A DNA stretch of 22,756 nucleotides from an uncultured Corynebacterium sp. (GTDB taxonomy: Bacteria > Actinomycetota > Actinomycetes > Mycobacteriales > Mycobacteriaceae). Location of the stretch: NCBI RefSeq assembly GCF_937999985.1, contig NZ_CALLDG010000195.1, forward strand, positions 1-22,756. The letters are read 5' to 3'. The notes under the pieces were generated by a model. That model was given only the letters and a program-made list of their open reading frames with translations. It had not been told where the DNA came from and did no database searches. Position numbers and translations under genes: made by a program. Positions 7,305-14,645 of the stretch are shown here, piece by piece (positions within the stretch are counted from its first letter, which is position 1; the number at the start of each line of letters is the position of its first letter).

Positions 7305-8537
7305 CTACTTCGGGGCGAGGACGAATTGGACGCACCCGATGTCCTCGGAGGTGGCCAGGGCCTCGTGGAGAGCCAGCTGGTAGTCCCAGAGGTGGCGGAA
7401 CACCGGGTCGAAACCGGCGGCCGCGGCCTGGCGCTCGCGGGAGAGGAAGTTAGCACGCCACAGCGGCAACGTCGCACGCAGGTGGGCGCTGAGGTTGTTC
7501 TCCGCGACAACGGTGAGCTGGGTGTGCTCGGCCGCGGCCTCGCGGACTTGCTGGACGGTGGGGTACTCCAGGGCGGGCCAGACGTAGGCGCGTATGACAT
7601 CCAGGGACTCGCGGGCGGTCTCGCGCATGTCGTCGGCGGCGATGATCGACTGGATCACGGCCAGCCCGTCGTCGGAGAGCATGCGATCGACAGCCTTGAG
7701 GTAGTGGCTCAAGCCGCCCAGCCCCAGGGTCTCCATGCGCTCGACGGAGAAAATGGCCTCGTAACGGCCGGACCACTGGCGCGGGGAGGGCACCGGCCCG
7801 GCGATAACCTCCACGTTCACCGCTCCACCGACCCCGGCGGTGTGGACGCGGGCACGCACAGCGTCCGCGTGGTCTTCGTCGCTGGTCAGCACGTCCACGC
7901 GGGCGCCGCGCTTGGCGGCCTGCACGGCCAGCTGGCCGCCAGAAGATGGCATCTCCAGCACGTGATCGCCGGGGCCGACTTCGGCCTCGTCGAGCATGGT
8001 GTTGATGCGGCGGCGCTGAGCGTCGTCCAGATCGAGGCGCTCCACGGGATCCGGCTCGCCGAACCAAGTGAAGTCGATGCCGTCCTCGTGCGTACTGGTG
8101 CGAGAAGCGCTGCTGAACTGGGCGGCTCCTGTGGCGCGGGTGGCGCCCGCGTAGAGCTCTACAAGAGCCTCTGGCAGCTCCCCCGGGACAGGGCCGCGGC
8201 GCTTCGACGTGCGGCGGGCGAAGAACTCGCCGAATTTCCCTTCGAAGGGTTGATCCATTAAGGCTCCGAGGACCTCCGGGAGGGGTTCAGCCGACCACTC
8301 CCCGGCCATGTATCCCTCTGCCAAACCCAACCAGCCCTCAGCGACCACCCGATCGATCACCTGGCCATCCCGAACGACCATGTGCGGCACCGTGCCGGCG
8401 TCCAAAGCAATTCCGTGAGAAGAAAGTAGCGCTTCCATGCGCGCGGTGACGGCCTCGGCCCGGCGGCCCATAAAACGAGAGTGCGGGGCGGCAACCAGGC
8501 GCGGCCAGCGTTCCTCGTCGATGTACGGAGACGTCAT
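7305..8537 (-). CDS. ufaA: Divergent cyclopropane-fatty-acid-synthase homologue (class I SAM methyltransferase fold)
   Basis: A 410-residue protein whose overall plan matches bacterial CFA/mycolic acid cyclopropane synthases: an N-terminal domain (GLAEGYMAGEW at 71-81), a linker, and a C-terminal SAM fold. SVERMETLG (265-273), HYLKAVDRMLSDDGLAVIQSI (278-298, quoted here in part as a landmark), YVWPALEYPT and the end FRHLWDYQLALHEA align with family signatures. Catalytic landmarks are altered: the N-terminal HYDLGNDFY and YSCAYF blocks are absent, motif I reads VLEMPSSGG (193-201) instead of VLDIGCGWGG, and the family LLHTI histidine is Gln296. I start at the second of two adjacent ATGs because AGGAAGG then has a 4-base spacer. 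The gene is divergent from ndh, as recalled for the ufaA-ndh locus of C. glutamicum; the symbol rests on that. Activity is doubtful. Confidence 0.78.
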   Translation of the reverse strand: MTSPYIDEERWPRLVAAPHSRFMGRRAEAVTARMEALLSSHGIALDAGTVPHMVVRDGQVIDRVVAEGWLGLAEGYMAGEWSAEPLPEVLGALMDQPFEGKFGEFFARRTSKRRGPVPGELPEALVELYAGATRATGAAQFSSASRTSTHEDGIDFTWFGEPDPVERLDLDDAQRRRINTMLDEAEVGPGDHVLEMPSSGGQLAVQAAKRGARVDVLTSDEDHADAVRARVHTAGVGGAVNVEVIAGPVPSPRQWSGRYEAIFSVERMETLGLGGLSHYLKAVDRMLSDDGLAVIQSIIAADDMRETARESLDVIRAYVWPALEYPTVQQVREAAAEHTQLTVVAENNLSAHLRATLPLWRANFLSRERQAAAAGFDPVFRHLWDYQLALHEALATSEDIGCVQFVLAPK

Positions 8538-8556
8538 CATGCCTTCCTTTTGCGCT

Positions 8557-8576
8557 GTAACTCCCCCCGAAGTTAC
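8557..8576. repeat. Inverted repeat upstream of the CFA-synthase homologue
   Basis: GTAACT (8557-8562) and AGTTAC (8571-8576) form perfect arms around an 8-base centre rich in C. It is 20 bases upstream of the start at 8537, in the likely 5' leader or core promoter. It could be an operator or an mRNA hairpin close to the ribosome site. Confidence 0.4.
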
Positions 8577-8617
8577 TAGGAAAACAACTTTTGACTTCCG
8601 AGGCGCAACCGAAAGCG

Positions 8618-8639
8618 CCCGATTTTCTCGAAAACCGGG
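8618..8639. repeat. Near-perfect inverted repeat in the ufaA/ndh divergent region
   Basis: CCCGATTTTC (8618-8627) and GAAAACCGGG (8630-8639) are complementary at 9 of 10 positions around a TC centre. The site is roughly mid-way between the two divergent starts (8537 and 8718), so it could be a shared operator. No T run follows on either side that would make it a terminator. I do not recognise the binding protein. Confidence 0.45.
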
Positions 8640-8671
8640 GGCTCTCGGTATGAAGGACACGCCTTAACCAA

Positions 8672-8700
8672 TTAAGATGGTGCCGGATTACAACCATAAT
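8672..8700 (+). promoter_or_regulatory. Possible ndh promoter
   Basis: TTAAGA (8672-8677), a 17-base spacer and CATAAT (8695-8700) give an acceptable sigma-A pair. A start about seven bases downstream would fall within the GAGGAGAAG ribosome site, giving a very short leader, which weakens the call. Confidence 0.3.
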
Positions 8701-8717
8701 TGAGGAGAAGCAACTAG

Positions 8718-10133
8718 ATGACCAGCACATCAAACCGCCACCACGTCGTAATCATCGGCGCGGGCTTCGGCGGACTGTTTGCGGCGAAGAAGTTCAAAAA
8801 CGAGAACGTCCAGGTCACGATCGTCGACCGGACGAACCACCACCTGTTCCAGCCGCTGCTTTACCAGGTTGCGACCGGCATCCTCTCCGAGGGCGAAATC
8901 GCCCCGTCTATTCGCCAGATCCTGGCGGACCAGGACAACGTCCGCGTGGTCAAGGGCGAGGTCCGCAACGTGGACATCAACGAGCAGACCGTCACCGCCG
9001 ACCTGGGCGGCACCGATGCCGTACTGAACTATGACTCGCTGATCCTGGCGGCCGGCGCAGGCCAGTCCTACTTCGGCAACGAGCAGTTCGCCGAGTTCGC
9101 GCCGGGCATGAAGACCGTCGATGACGCCCTGGAGATCCGCGCCCGCGTGACCGGCGCCTTCGAGCGCGCCGAGATCACCACCGACCCGGAGGCCCGCAGG
9201 CGCCTGCTGACCTTCGTGGTCGTCGGCGCCGGCCCAACCGGCGTGGAGCTGGCCGGCCAGCTGGCAGAAATGTCCCACCGCACCCTGCGCGACGAGTTCC
9301 GCGAGATCAACACCGACGACACCCGCATCCTGCTGATCGACGGTGGCCCGCAGGTGCTGGCGCCGTTCGGCAAACGCCTGGGTCGCAAGGCTGCCCGCCG
9401 CCTGGAGGATCTGGGCGTGGATATCGTCCTCAACTCCCTGGTCACCGACGTATCCAAGGAGGGCGTGCGCTACAAGGACATGAAGACCGAGGAGGAGCAC
9501 TTTGTGCCCTCCTACGCCAAGATCTGGTCCGCTGGTGTCGCCGCTTCTCCGCTGGGCAAGCACGTGGCCGAGCAGGCTGGCATCGAGGTCGACCGTGCGG
9601 GTCGCGTGCCGGTGAACGACGACCTGACCCTGGGCGAGCACCGCAACATCTTCATCGTCGGTGACATGATGAGCAAGGATCGCCTGCCGGGCGTGGCCCA
9701 GGTGGCGATGCAGGGCGGCCAGTACGCGGCAAGCACGATCCTCGATGAGGTTAACAACGGCACCTCCCCCGAGGGCCGCGTTCCGTTTAGCTACTTCGAC
9801 AAGGGCTCCATGGCCATCGTCTCCCGCTTCAACGCGGTCGTGAAGATGAACAAGGCCGAGGTCTCCGGCTTCTTCGGCTGGGTCATGTGGCTGGTGCTGC
9901 ACCTGCTGTACATGGTGGGCTTCCGCAACCGTGCGGTCGCGGCCTTCAGCTGGGGTCTGAACTCCGTGTCCCGCCGCCGCTGGCAGCTGGTGGCAACCCG
10001 CCAGCAGCTGCACGCACGCAACGCGATCCGCAAGCTGCGCGACTTGGAGGACAAGGAAGGCATCCGCTCCATTGAGGTGCGCGACAACCTGCGCTTCGGC
10101 GAGGGGCGCGACACCCGCGCGGTGTCCGACTAG
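8718..10133 (+). CDS. ndh: Type II NADH dehydrogenase (NADH:menaquinone oxidoreductase)
   Basis: A 471-residue non-proton-pumping NADH dehydrogenase that passes electrons from NADH to menaquinone at the inner face of the membrane, the main NADH oxidase of corynebacteria that lack complex I. The FAD site GAGFGG is at 14-19 and the NADH site GAGPTG at 170-175. HHLFQPLLYQVATG (41-54) is typical of NDH-2, and the second FAD contact IFIVGDM is at 311-317. The C-terminal segment around 386-415, with WVMWLVLHLLYMVGF, is the membrane anchor and quinone-side helix. The ribosome site GAGGAGAAG is seven bases before the ATG. Downstream is a strong terminator placed inside the opposing thioesterase gene. 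The divergent CFA-synthase homologue shares the upstream region. Confidence 0.95.
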   Translation: MTSTSNRHHVVIIGAGFGGLFAAKKFKNENVQVTIVDRTNHHLFQPLLYQVATGILSEGEIAPSIRQILADQDNVRVVKGEVRNVDINEQTVTADLGGTDAVLNYDSLILAAGAGQSYFGNEQFAEFAPGMKTVDDALEIRARVTGAFERAEITTDPEARRRLLTFVVVGAGPTGVELAGQLAEMSHRTLRDEFREINTDDTRILLIDGGPQVLAPFGKRLGRKAARRLEDLGVDIVLNSLVTDVSKEGVRYKDMKTEEEHFVPSYAKIWSAGVAASPLGKHVAEQAGIEVDRAGRVPVNDDLTLGEHRNIFIVGDMMSKDRLPGVAQVAMQGGQYAASTILDEVNNGTSPEGRVPFSYFDKGSMAIVSRFNAVVKMNKAEVSGFFGWVMWLVLHLLYMVGFRNRAVAAFSWGLNSVSRRRWQLVATRQQLHARNAIRKLRDLEDKEGIRSIEVRDNLRFGEGRDTRAVSD

Positions 10134-10136
10134 CGC

Positions 10137-10619
10137 CTACCGAGCGCGCTGCATATCCGGCACTACCTGCGTCTTGAGGAAGGTCAAGGCGCAGGTCTTG
10201 CCGGTTTTTTCGTTTTTGTGCTCCACGCGGAACAGGTGCGTGGTGCGCCCAACGTGCTCCGCCTGGACGGTGGAGACGATGACGTCGCCCTTGACGGACG
10301 GGCGCAGGAAGTGCGTCTGGTTGGAGGTGCCCACGACGGCCGGACCGGCGCCTGCGGCGACGAAGCTAGCCATGGAGCCGGCGGTCTCCCCCAGGCTGGC
10401 GTACACGCCGCCGTTGGTTACACCCCAGGGCTGCAGGTGGTCCTCGGTGATCTCGAGGGCCAGCTGCATCTTGTCCGGGCCGACGGCGCGGTACTGCACG
10501 CCGAGGGTGCGGTCGAGGGTGGGGTGTTTGGCTAGCAGTTCATTGAGGGTGGCGATCTCCTGCTCGGTGAGATCACGCTCGGTGGCAACACGACTTAGTT
10601 CAATGAAAATATTGGACAT
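10137..10619 (-). CDS. Hotdog-fold acyl-CoA thioesterase (PaaI/YdiI-like)
   Basis: A 160-residue single-hotdog protein of the 4HBT/PaaI thioesterase group, which hydrolyses acyl-CoA esters in the cytoplasm. The active-site helix reads TNGGVYASLGETAGS (68-82), with Glu78 as the likely catalytic carboxylate; the usual His-Gly-Gly is Asn-Gly-Gly here. Residues 103-121 (numbering approximate) hold the conserved NQTHFLRPSVKGD strand. I use ATG 10619, preceded by TTAGG; an in-frame TTG at 10637 is possible but less likely. It is divergent from gnd with only 44 bases between starts and faces ndh with 3 bases between stops. Its last 25 or so codons, read on the other strand, contain the ndh terminator. 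The substrate is unknown; a link to menaquinone or fatty acid metabolism cannot be shown. Confidence 0.85.
   Translation of the reverse strand: MSNIFIELSRVATERDLTEQEIATLNELLAKHPTLDRTLGVQYRAVGPDKMQLALEITEDHLQPWGVTNGGVYASLGETAGSMASFVAAGAGPAVVGTSNQTHFLRPSVKGDVIVSTVQAEHVGRTTHLFRVEHKNEKTGKTCALTFLKTQVVPDMQRAR
10157..10217 (+). terminator. Strong rho-independent terminator of ndh, embedded in the thioesterase gene
   Basis: Beginning 23 bases after the ndh stop, a 21-position stem (10157-10177 with 10184-10204) encloses the loop GGAAGG. It has 18 Watson-Crick pairs, one G-U wobble and a single 2-base mismatch. The 3' arm ends in CCGG and is followed directly by TTTTTTCGTTTTT (10205-10217). No comparable T run exists in the other direction, so it serves plus-strand transcription. 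The whole structure falls within codons of the minus-strand thioesterase, covering the reversed coding of its KNEKTGKTCALTFLKTQVVP segment. Confidence 0.85.
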
Positions 10620-10649
10620 GTGCCTAAGACTAACCAAGACATCGCCCTG

Positions 10650-10655
10650 TAAGAT
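10650..10655 (+). promoter_or_regulatory. -10 box suggesting a leaderless gnd transcript
   Basis: TGTAAGAT ends at 10655 and the gnd ATG begins at 10664, so a start 7-9 bases downstream of the box would be at or next to the A of the ATG. No Shine-Dalgarno lies between. No clear -35 is seen. Confidence 0.4.
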
Positions 10656-10663
10656 GTAAAACC

Positions 10664-12109
10664 ATGACTACTGCTGAAGGAACCGCCCAGATTGGTGTTG
10701 TTGGACTGGCCGTGATGGGCTCCAACATCGCCCGGAACTTTGCCAACAACGGTCACACTGTGGCCGTCTACAACCGCACCACCGCGAAGACCGACAAGTT
10801 CATGGAGGACTTCGGCGAGACCGGCAACTTCGTTCCCTCGGAGACGATCGCCGATTTCGTTAAGTCGCTGGAGCGGCCCCGTCGCGCCCTGATCATGGTG
10901 CAGGCAGGTGCTGGTACTGACGCCGTCATTTCCCAGCTCGCCGAGGAAATGGACGAAGGCGACATCATCATTGATGGTGGTAATGCTCTGTACACCGACA
11001 CGATCCGCCGCGAGGCTGAGATGTCCGAGCGCGGCCTGAACTTTGTCGGCGCAGGCATTTCCGGTGGTGAAGAAGGCGCGCTAAACGGCCCGGCTATCAT
11101 GCCCGGTGGCCCGGCGGAATCCTGGGAGGCACTGGGGCCGCTGCTGGAATCCGTGGCCGCGAAAGTAGACGGCACCCCGTGTGTGACGCACATCGGCCCC
11201 GACGGCGCGGGCCACTTTGTGAAGATGGTGCACAACGGCATCGAGTACGCCGACATGCAGGTCATCGGCGAGGCTTACCAGCTGCTGCGCTACGGCGCGG
11301 GCATGGAGCCAGCGGAAATCGCAGAGGTATTCAAGACCTGGAACGAGGGCGACCTGGATTCCTACCTGATCGAGATCACCGCCGAGGTGCTTTCCCAGAC
11401 CGACGAGAAGACCGGCAAGCCGCTGATCGACGTGATCGTGGACTCCGCGGGACAGAAGGGCACCGGCCGCTGGACCGTGAAAGCGGCCCTGGACCTGGGC
11501 ATTCCGACCACCGGCATCGGTGAGGCCGTGTTCGCCCGTGCGCTATCCGGCGCCCGCGAGCAGCGCGACGCCACCATCGGCAACCTGCCCAGCGGCGAGC
11601 TGTCCACCCTGGACGTGCCGAAGGAGGAGTTCATCGAGGACGTCCGCCGCGCGCTGTACGCCTCCAAGCTGGTGGCATACGCGCAGGGCTTTGACGAGAT
11701 CAAGGCGGGCTCCGAGGAGCACAAGTGGGGCGTGGACCCCCGCGACCTGGCCACCATCTGGCGTGGCGGCTGCATCATCCGCGCCAAGTTCCTGAACCGC
11801 ATCCGCGAGGCCTACGACGCGAACGCGGAGCTGCCCTCCCTGCTGCTGGACCCGTACTTCAAGGGCGAGTTGGGTGGCCTGATCGACTCCTGGCGCCGCG
11901 TGGTTATCCTGGCCACCCAGCTGGGTCAGCCGGTGCCGGTGTTCGCCTCTTCCCTGTCCTACTATGACTCGCTTCGCGCCGAGCGCCTGCCGGCGGCCCT
12001 GATTCAGGGCCAGCGCGACTACTTTGGCGCCCACACCTACCGCCGTACCGACCGCGAGGGCTCCTTCCACACCCTCTGGTCCGGGGACCGTAGCGAGGTC
12101 GAAGCGTAA
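10664..12109 (+). CDS. gnd: 6-phosphogluconate dehydrogenase, decarboxylating
   Basis: A 481-residue enzyme of the oxidative pentose phosphate pathway that converts 6-phosphogluconate to ribulose-5-phosphate and CO2 with formation of NADPH. The dinucleotide-binding GLAVMGSNIARNFA begins at residue 14, and Arg38 in YNRT fits NADP. The substrate motif IIDGGNALYTDT begins at 102. The catalytic pair is Lys187 (GHFVKMVHNG) and Glu194 (GIEYADM). The C-terminal substrate loop contains QRDYFGAHTYRR. Length is typical for the long bacterial form. It appears to head a plus-strand operon: the DEAD-box gene begins at the base after its TAA. A leaderless transcript is likely (see the -10 box at 10650). 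The divergent thioesterase is 44 bases upstream. Confidence 0.97.
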   Translation: MTTAEGTAQIGVVGLAVMGSNIARNFANNGHTVAVYNRTTAKTDKFMEDFGETGNFVPSETIADFVKSLERPRRALIMVQAGAGTDAVISQLAEEMDEGDIIIDGGNALYTDTIRREAEMSERGLNFVGAGISGGEEGALNGPAIMPGGPAESWEALGPLLESVAAKVDGTPCVTHIGPDGAGHFVKMVHNGIEYADMQVIGEAYQLLRYGAGMEPAEIAEVFKTWNEGDLDSYLIEITAEVLSQTDEKTGKPLIDVIVDSAGQKGTGRWTVKAALDLGIPTTGIGEAVFARALSGAREQRDATIGNLPSGELSTLDVPKEEFIEDVRRALYASKLVAYAQGFDEIKAGSEEHKWGVDPRDLATIWRGGCIIRAKFLNRIREAYDANAELPSLLLDPYFKGELGGLIDSWRRVVILATQLGQPVPVFASSLSYYDSLRAERLPAALIQGQRDYFGAHTYRRTDREGSFHTLWSGDRSEVEA

Positions 12110-13258
12110 TTGTCCCGCTCAGAGTTCGGAAAGCTCGGGCTAGATGATTGCATCACCAAGGAGCTTTCCGCCGAGGGAATAACCAAGCCCTTCCCCATCC
12201 AGGCGGCCGCCATCCCCGCGGCCGTCGAGGGGCGGGATGTTCTCGGCCGCGGACCGACAGGTTCCGGCAAAACATTCACGTTCGGGCTGCCGATGATTCA
12301 GCTGCTGAGGCGGGGGGCGTCAAAACCAAAAAAGCCGCGTGGCGTGGTGCTGGTACCGACCAGAGAGCTGGCGACGCAGGTGCGCTCGCGGCTGGATCCG
12401 ATTGCGAACGCGGCCGGTCAGCGGCTGCTTGAGGTCGTCGGCGGGGTGAAGATTCAGCGGAACGTTACGGCGCTGGCCCGGCCCGTGGACATTCTGGTGG
12501 CCACGCCGGGACGCGCCCTGGATTTGCTGGGTCAAGGCATGCTGGACTTTTCCGACGTGAAGGTCGTAGCCATCGACGAGGCCGACCAGATGGCCGACAT
12601 GGGCTTTCTGCCGCAGGTGACCAAGCTGCTGGATCGCATACCGAAGCAGGCGCAACACCTGCTGTTTTCCGCCACGCTGGACGGCGACGTTCAGGTGCTG
12701 GTGGATAAGTACATGCGGGACCCAGTGACTCACTCTACGGGCGAGGCCACCGCCAGCGTGGACACGATGCGCCACCTGCTGGGCGTGGTGGAAAGCCGCG
12801 AGGAGCGCAACGAGCTGGTCGTGGCCATTGGAAAGATGCGGAAGCGTACTGTAATGTTCATGCGCACCAAGTACGCCGTGGACCGGCAGGTAAAGAAGCT
12901 GGTGCGCGCGGGAGTGCCCGCCGTGGGGATCCACGGAAACAAGGGACAGAACACCCGCCAAGCGGCGCTGGACGGCTTTACCGAAGGCACAAGCACCGTG
13001 CTGGTGGCCACCGACATTGCCGCCCGCGGGATCGACGTCAAGGACGTAGAGCTGGTCGTGCACATCGACCCGCCCGCAGAGCACAAGGCGTATGTCCACC
13101 GGGCCGGGCGCACCGCCCGCGCCGGAGCAAGCGGCACGGTGGTGACGCTGTCCTTCACGGACCAGCAAGCTGATACCGAGAAAATGATGGCCAAGGCCGG
13201 GGTGCACCCAACCGTGCTGCCGGGTGCCAAATTGGTCGCCGAGCTGAAAAAGAATTAG
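12110..13258 (+). CDS. DEAD-box RNA helicase
   Basis: A 382-residue ATP-dependent RNA helicase core with little else. The motifs in order are the Q motif with Gln31 (FPIQ), Walker A PTGSGKT (49-55), PTREL (83-87), TPGR (132-135), DEAD (156-159), SAT (187-189), TDIAARGID (301-309) and HRAGRTAR (330-337). It lacks the long basic or RNA-binding C-terminal extension of DeaD/CsdA-type enzymes and is closest in layout to short RhlE-like helicases. The start is a TTG that directly abuts the gnd TAA; GAGG lies about 11 bases upstream. It is therefore probably co-transcribed with gnd. The next gene is 16 bases downstream. Likely roles are RNA remodelling or ribosome assembly; no specific substrate is indicated. 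Confidence 0.9.
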   Translation: MSRSEFGKLGLDDCITKELSAEGITKPFPIQAAAIPAAVEGRDVLGRGPTGSGKTFTFGLPMIQLLRRGASKPKKPRGVVLVPTRELATQVRSRLDPIANAAGQRLLEVVGGVKIQRNVTALARPVDILVATPGRALDLLGQGMLDFSDVKVVAIDEADQMADMGFLPQVTKLLDRIPKQAQHLLFSATLDGDVQVLVDKYMRDPVTHSTGEATASVDTMRHLLGVVESREERNELVVAIGKMRKRTVMFMRTKYAVDRQVKKLVRAGVPAVGIHGNKGQNTRQAALDGFTEGTSTVLVATDIAARGIDVKDVELVVHIDPPAEHKAYVHRAGRTARAGASGTVVTLSFTDQQADTEKMMAKAGVHPTVLPGAKLVAELKKN

Positions 13259-13274
13259 GAGTCGGAATACTCAA

Positions 13275-14645
13275 GTGGACATAGTTCTTTCCCTAGTCGG
13301 GCTAGTCCTGTTTGTGCTGCTTACAGGCGCAACTGGCCTGTTCGTGGCCGTGGAGTTCGCGATGACGGGGCTGGAACGCTCTGCCATCGACGAGCACGCC
13401 CGCACCAAAGGCGACGGCACGGCGAAGCTGGTGCAAAAGGCGCACGGGGAGCTCTCCTTCCTGCTCTCCGGCGCCCAGCTGGGCATTACGATCACCACCC
13501 TGGCGACGGGTTATCTGGCGGAACCGATCCTGGCGAAGTTCTTCGACCCGGTACTGGAGTGGATGGGGTTAAGCGAGGCCGCCGCCATGCCGATTGCGCT
13601 GGTGCTTTCCCTGATTGTGGCGACGGTGCTGTCGATGGTGTTCGGCGAGTTGGTACCGAAGAACCTGGCGATCACCCACCCCATCGAAGCGGCTCGCGCT
13701 ACGATCCGCCCCGCATGGACGTTCAACGTGGCGCTGAAATGGTTCATTAACGGCATGAACGCTACAGCGAACGCGGTTGTGCGGAAGCTGGGCATTGAGC
13801 CGGCGGACGAGTTGGCGTCCGCACGATCGGCCGAAGAGCTCTCGGCGCTGGTGAAGAACTCAACGGGCAACGGTGGGTTCACCGAGTCTAAAGCGCGGAT
13901 TCTGGACCTGTCGCTGCGGTTTAGTGACGCCACAGCGGAGGACGTGATGACACCCCGGTCGACAGTCGAATCTCTGACTGTCGAAGAGACCGCGCTGGAT
14001 CTGATCGAGCTGGCGTTGGAGACCGGCCACTCGCGCTTCCCCGTGACCCGCGGGGATCTGGATGAGACCGTGGGCGTGGTGCACGTGAAGGACGCGCTGA
14101 CTATTCCCCACGACTCGCGCCCCACCACCACCCTGAACAAACTGATGAAGAATGTCCCCTCCGTGCCGGACTCTTTGAGCGGCGATGACGTACTGAACCA
14201 GGTGCGGGCCGCGGGCTCGCAGCTGGTGATGGTCGTGGACGAGTACGGCGGCACCGCCGGCATCGTGACGATCGAGGACGTGGTCGAGGAGATCCTCGGC
14301 GAGGTTTGGGACGAGCACGACGACGTGGAAGAGGACAAGGAAGTCCGCAAGACGGGCACCCACTGGGAGGTTTCCGGCCTGGTACGCACTGACGAACTGC
14401 CGGAGGCCGTGGGCTACACCGCGCCAGAGGGCGACTACGATACGCTCGGCGGGCTGATCATGGCCACGCTGGGGCGCATCCCCGCAGAGGGCGATGAGGT
14501 TCTGCTGCCCGCCGGCGACAACGAGATGATGGAGAGCTTCGAAACGGGCATGTCCGGACGCTGGCGGGCCACCGTCAAGGAGATGGATAACCGGCGCGTG
14601 GACAAGGTGCTGCTGCAGCCGCTGACTAAAGAGGAGGCAAACTAA
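13275..14645 (+). CDS. CNNM/CorC-type membrane protein with CBS pair and CorC_HlyC domain (hemolysin-like)
   Basis: A 456-residue member of the CNNM/MpfA/TlyC family, whose studied members export or regulate Mg2+ and other divalent ions; the old name hemolysin is misleading. The DUF21 transmembrane domain covers ~1-190 and includes VEFAMTG (26-32), SGAQLGITI (65-73) and the conserved GELVPKNLA (124-132). A CBS pair follows: DVMTPRSTVESL to HVKDAL (~222-275) and the part ending in YGGTAGIVTIEDVVEEILGE (~285-345). The CorC_HlyC domain is ~355-450. The start is GTG, with GGA nine bases upstream and AGGAG further away. Its TAA overlaps the ATG of the next, related gene by one base, so the two proteins are probably made together and may form a heteromeric complex. 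Confidence 0.9.
   Translation: MDIVLSLVGLVLFVLLTGATGLFVAVEFAMTGLERSAIDEHARTKGDGTAKLVQKAHGELSFLLSGAQLGITITTLATGYLAEPILAKFFDPVLEWMGLSEAAAMPIALVLSLIVATVLSMVFGELVPKNLAITHPIEAARATIRPAWTFNVALKWFINGMNATANAVVRKLGIEPADELASARSAEELSALVKNSTGNGGFTESKARILDLSLRFSDATAEDVMTPRSTVESLTVEETALDLIELALETGHSRFPVTRGDLDETVGVVHVKDALTIPHDSRPTTTLNKLMKNVPSVPDSLSGDDVLNQVRAAGSQLVMVVDEYGGTAGIVTIEDVVEEILGEVWDEHDDVEEDKEVRKTGTHWEVSGLVRTDELPEAVGYTAPEGDYDTLGGLIMATLGRIPAEGDEVLLPAGDNEMMESFETGMSGRWRATVKEMDNRRVDKVLLQPLTKEEAN

Noticed and set aside
4980..8261. Long plus-strand open frames (about 520-540 codons) opposite the FAD dehydrogenase and CFA-synthase genes
   Set aside because: They lack any family motif, have skewed Ala/Gly/Val/Asp/His composition and mirror the codon pattern of the real minus-strand genes. 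High GC keeps such antisense frames open.
8730..10013. 427-codon minus-strand open frame opposite ndh
   Set aside because: A shadow of ndh: no motif, His/Gln-rich low-quality composition, and no promoter or ribosome site that I can see.
10110..10126. Hairpin GACACC-CGCGC-GGTGTC as terminator of the thioesterase gene
   Set aside because: The dyad is perfect, but no T run follows on the minus strand; it lies in GC-rich ndh coding sequence where such dyads arise easily.
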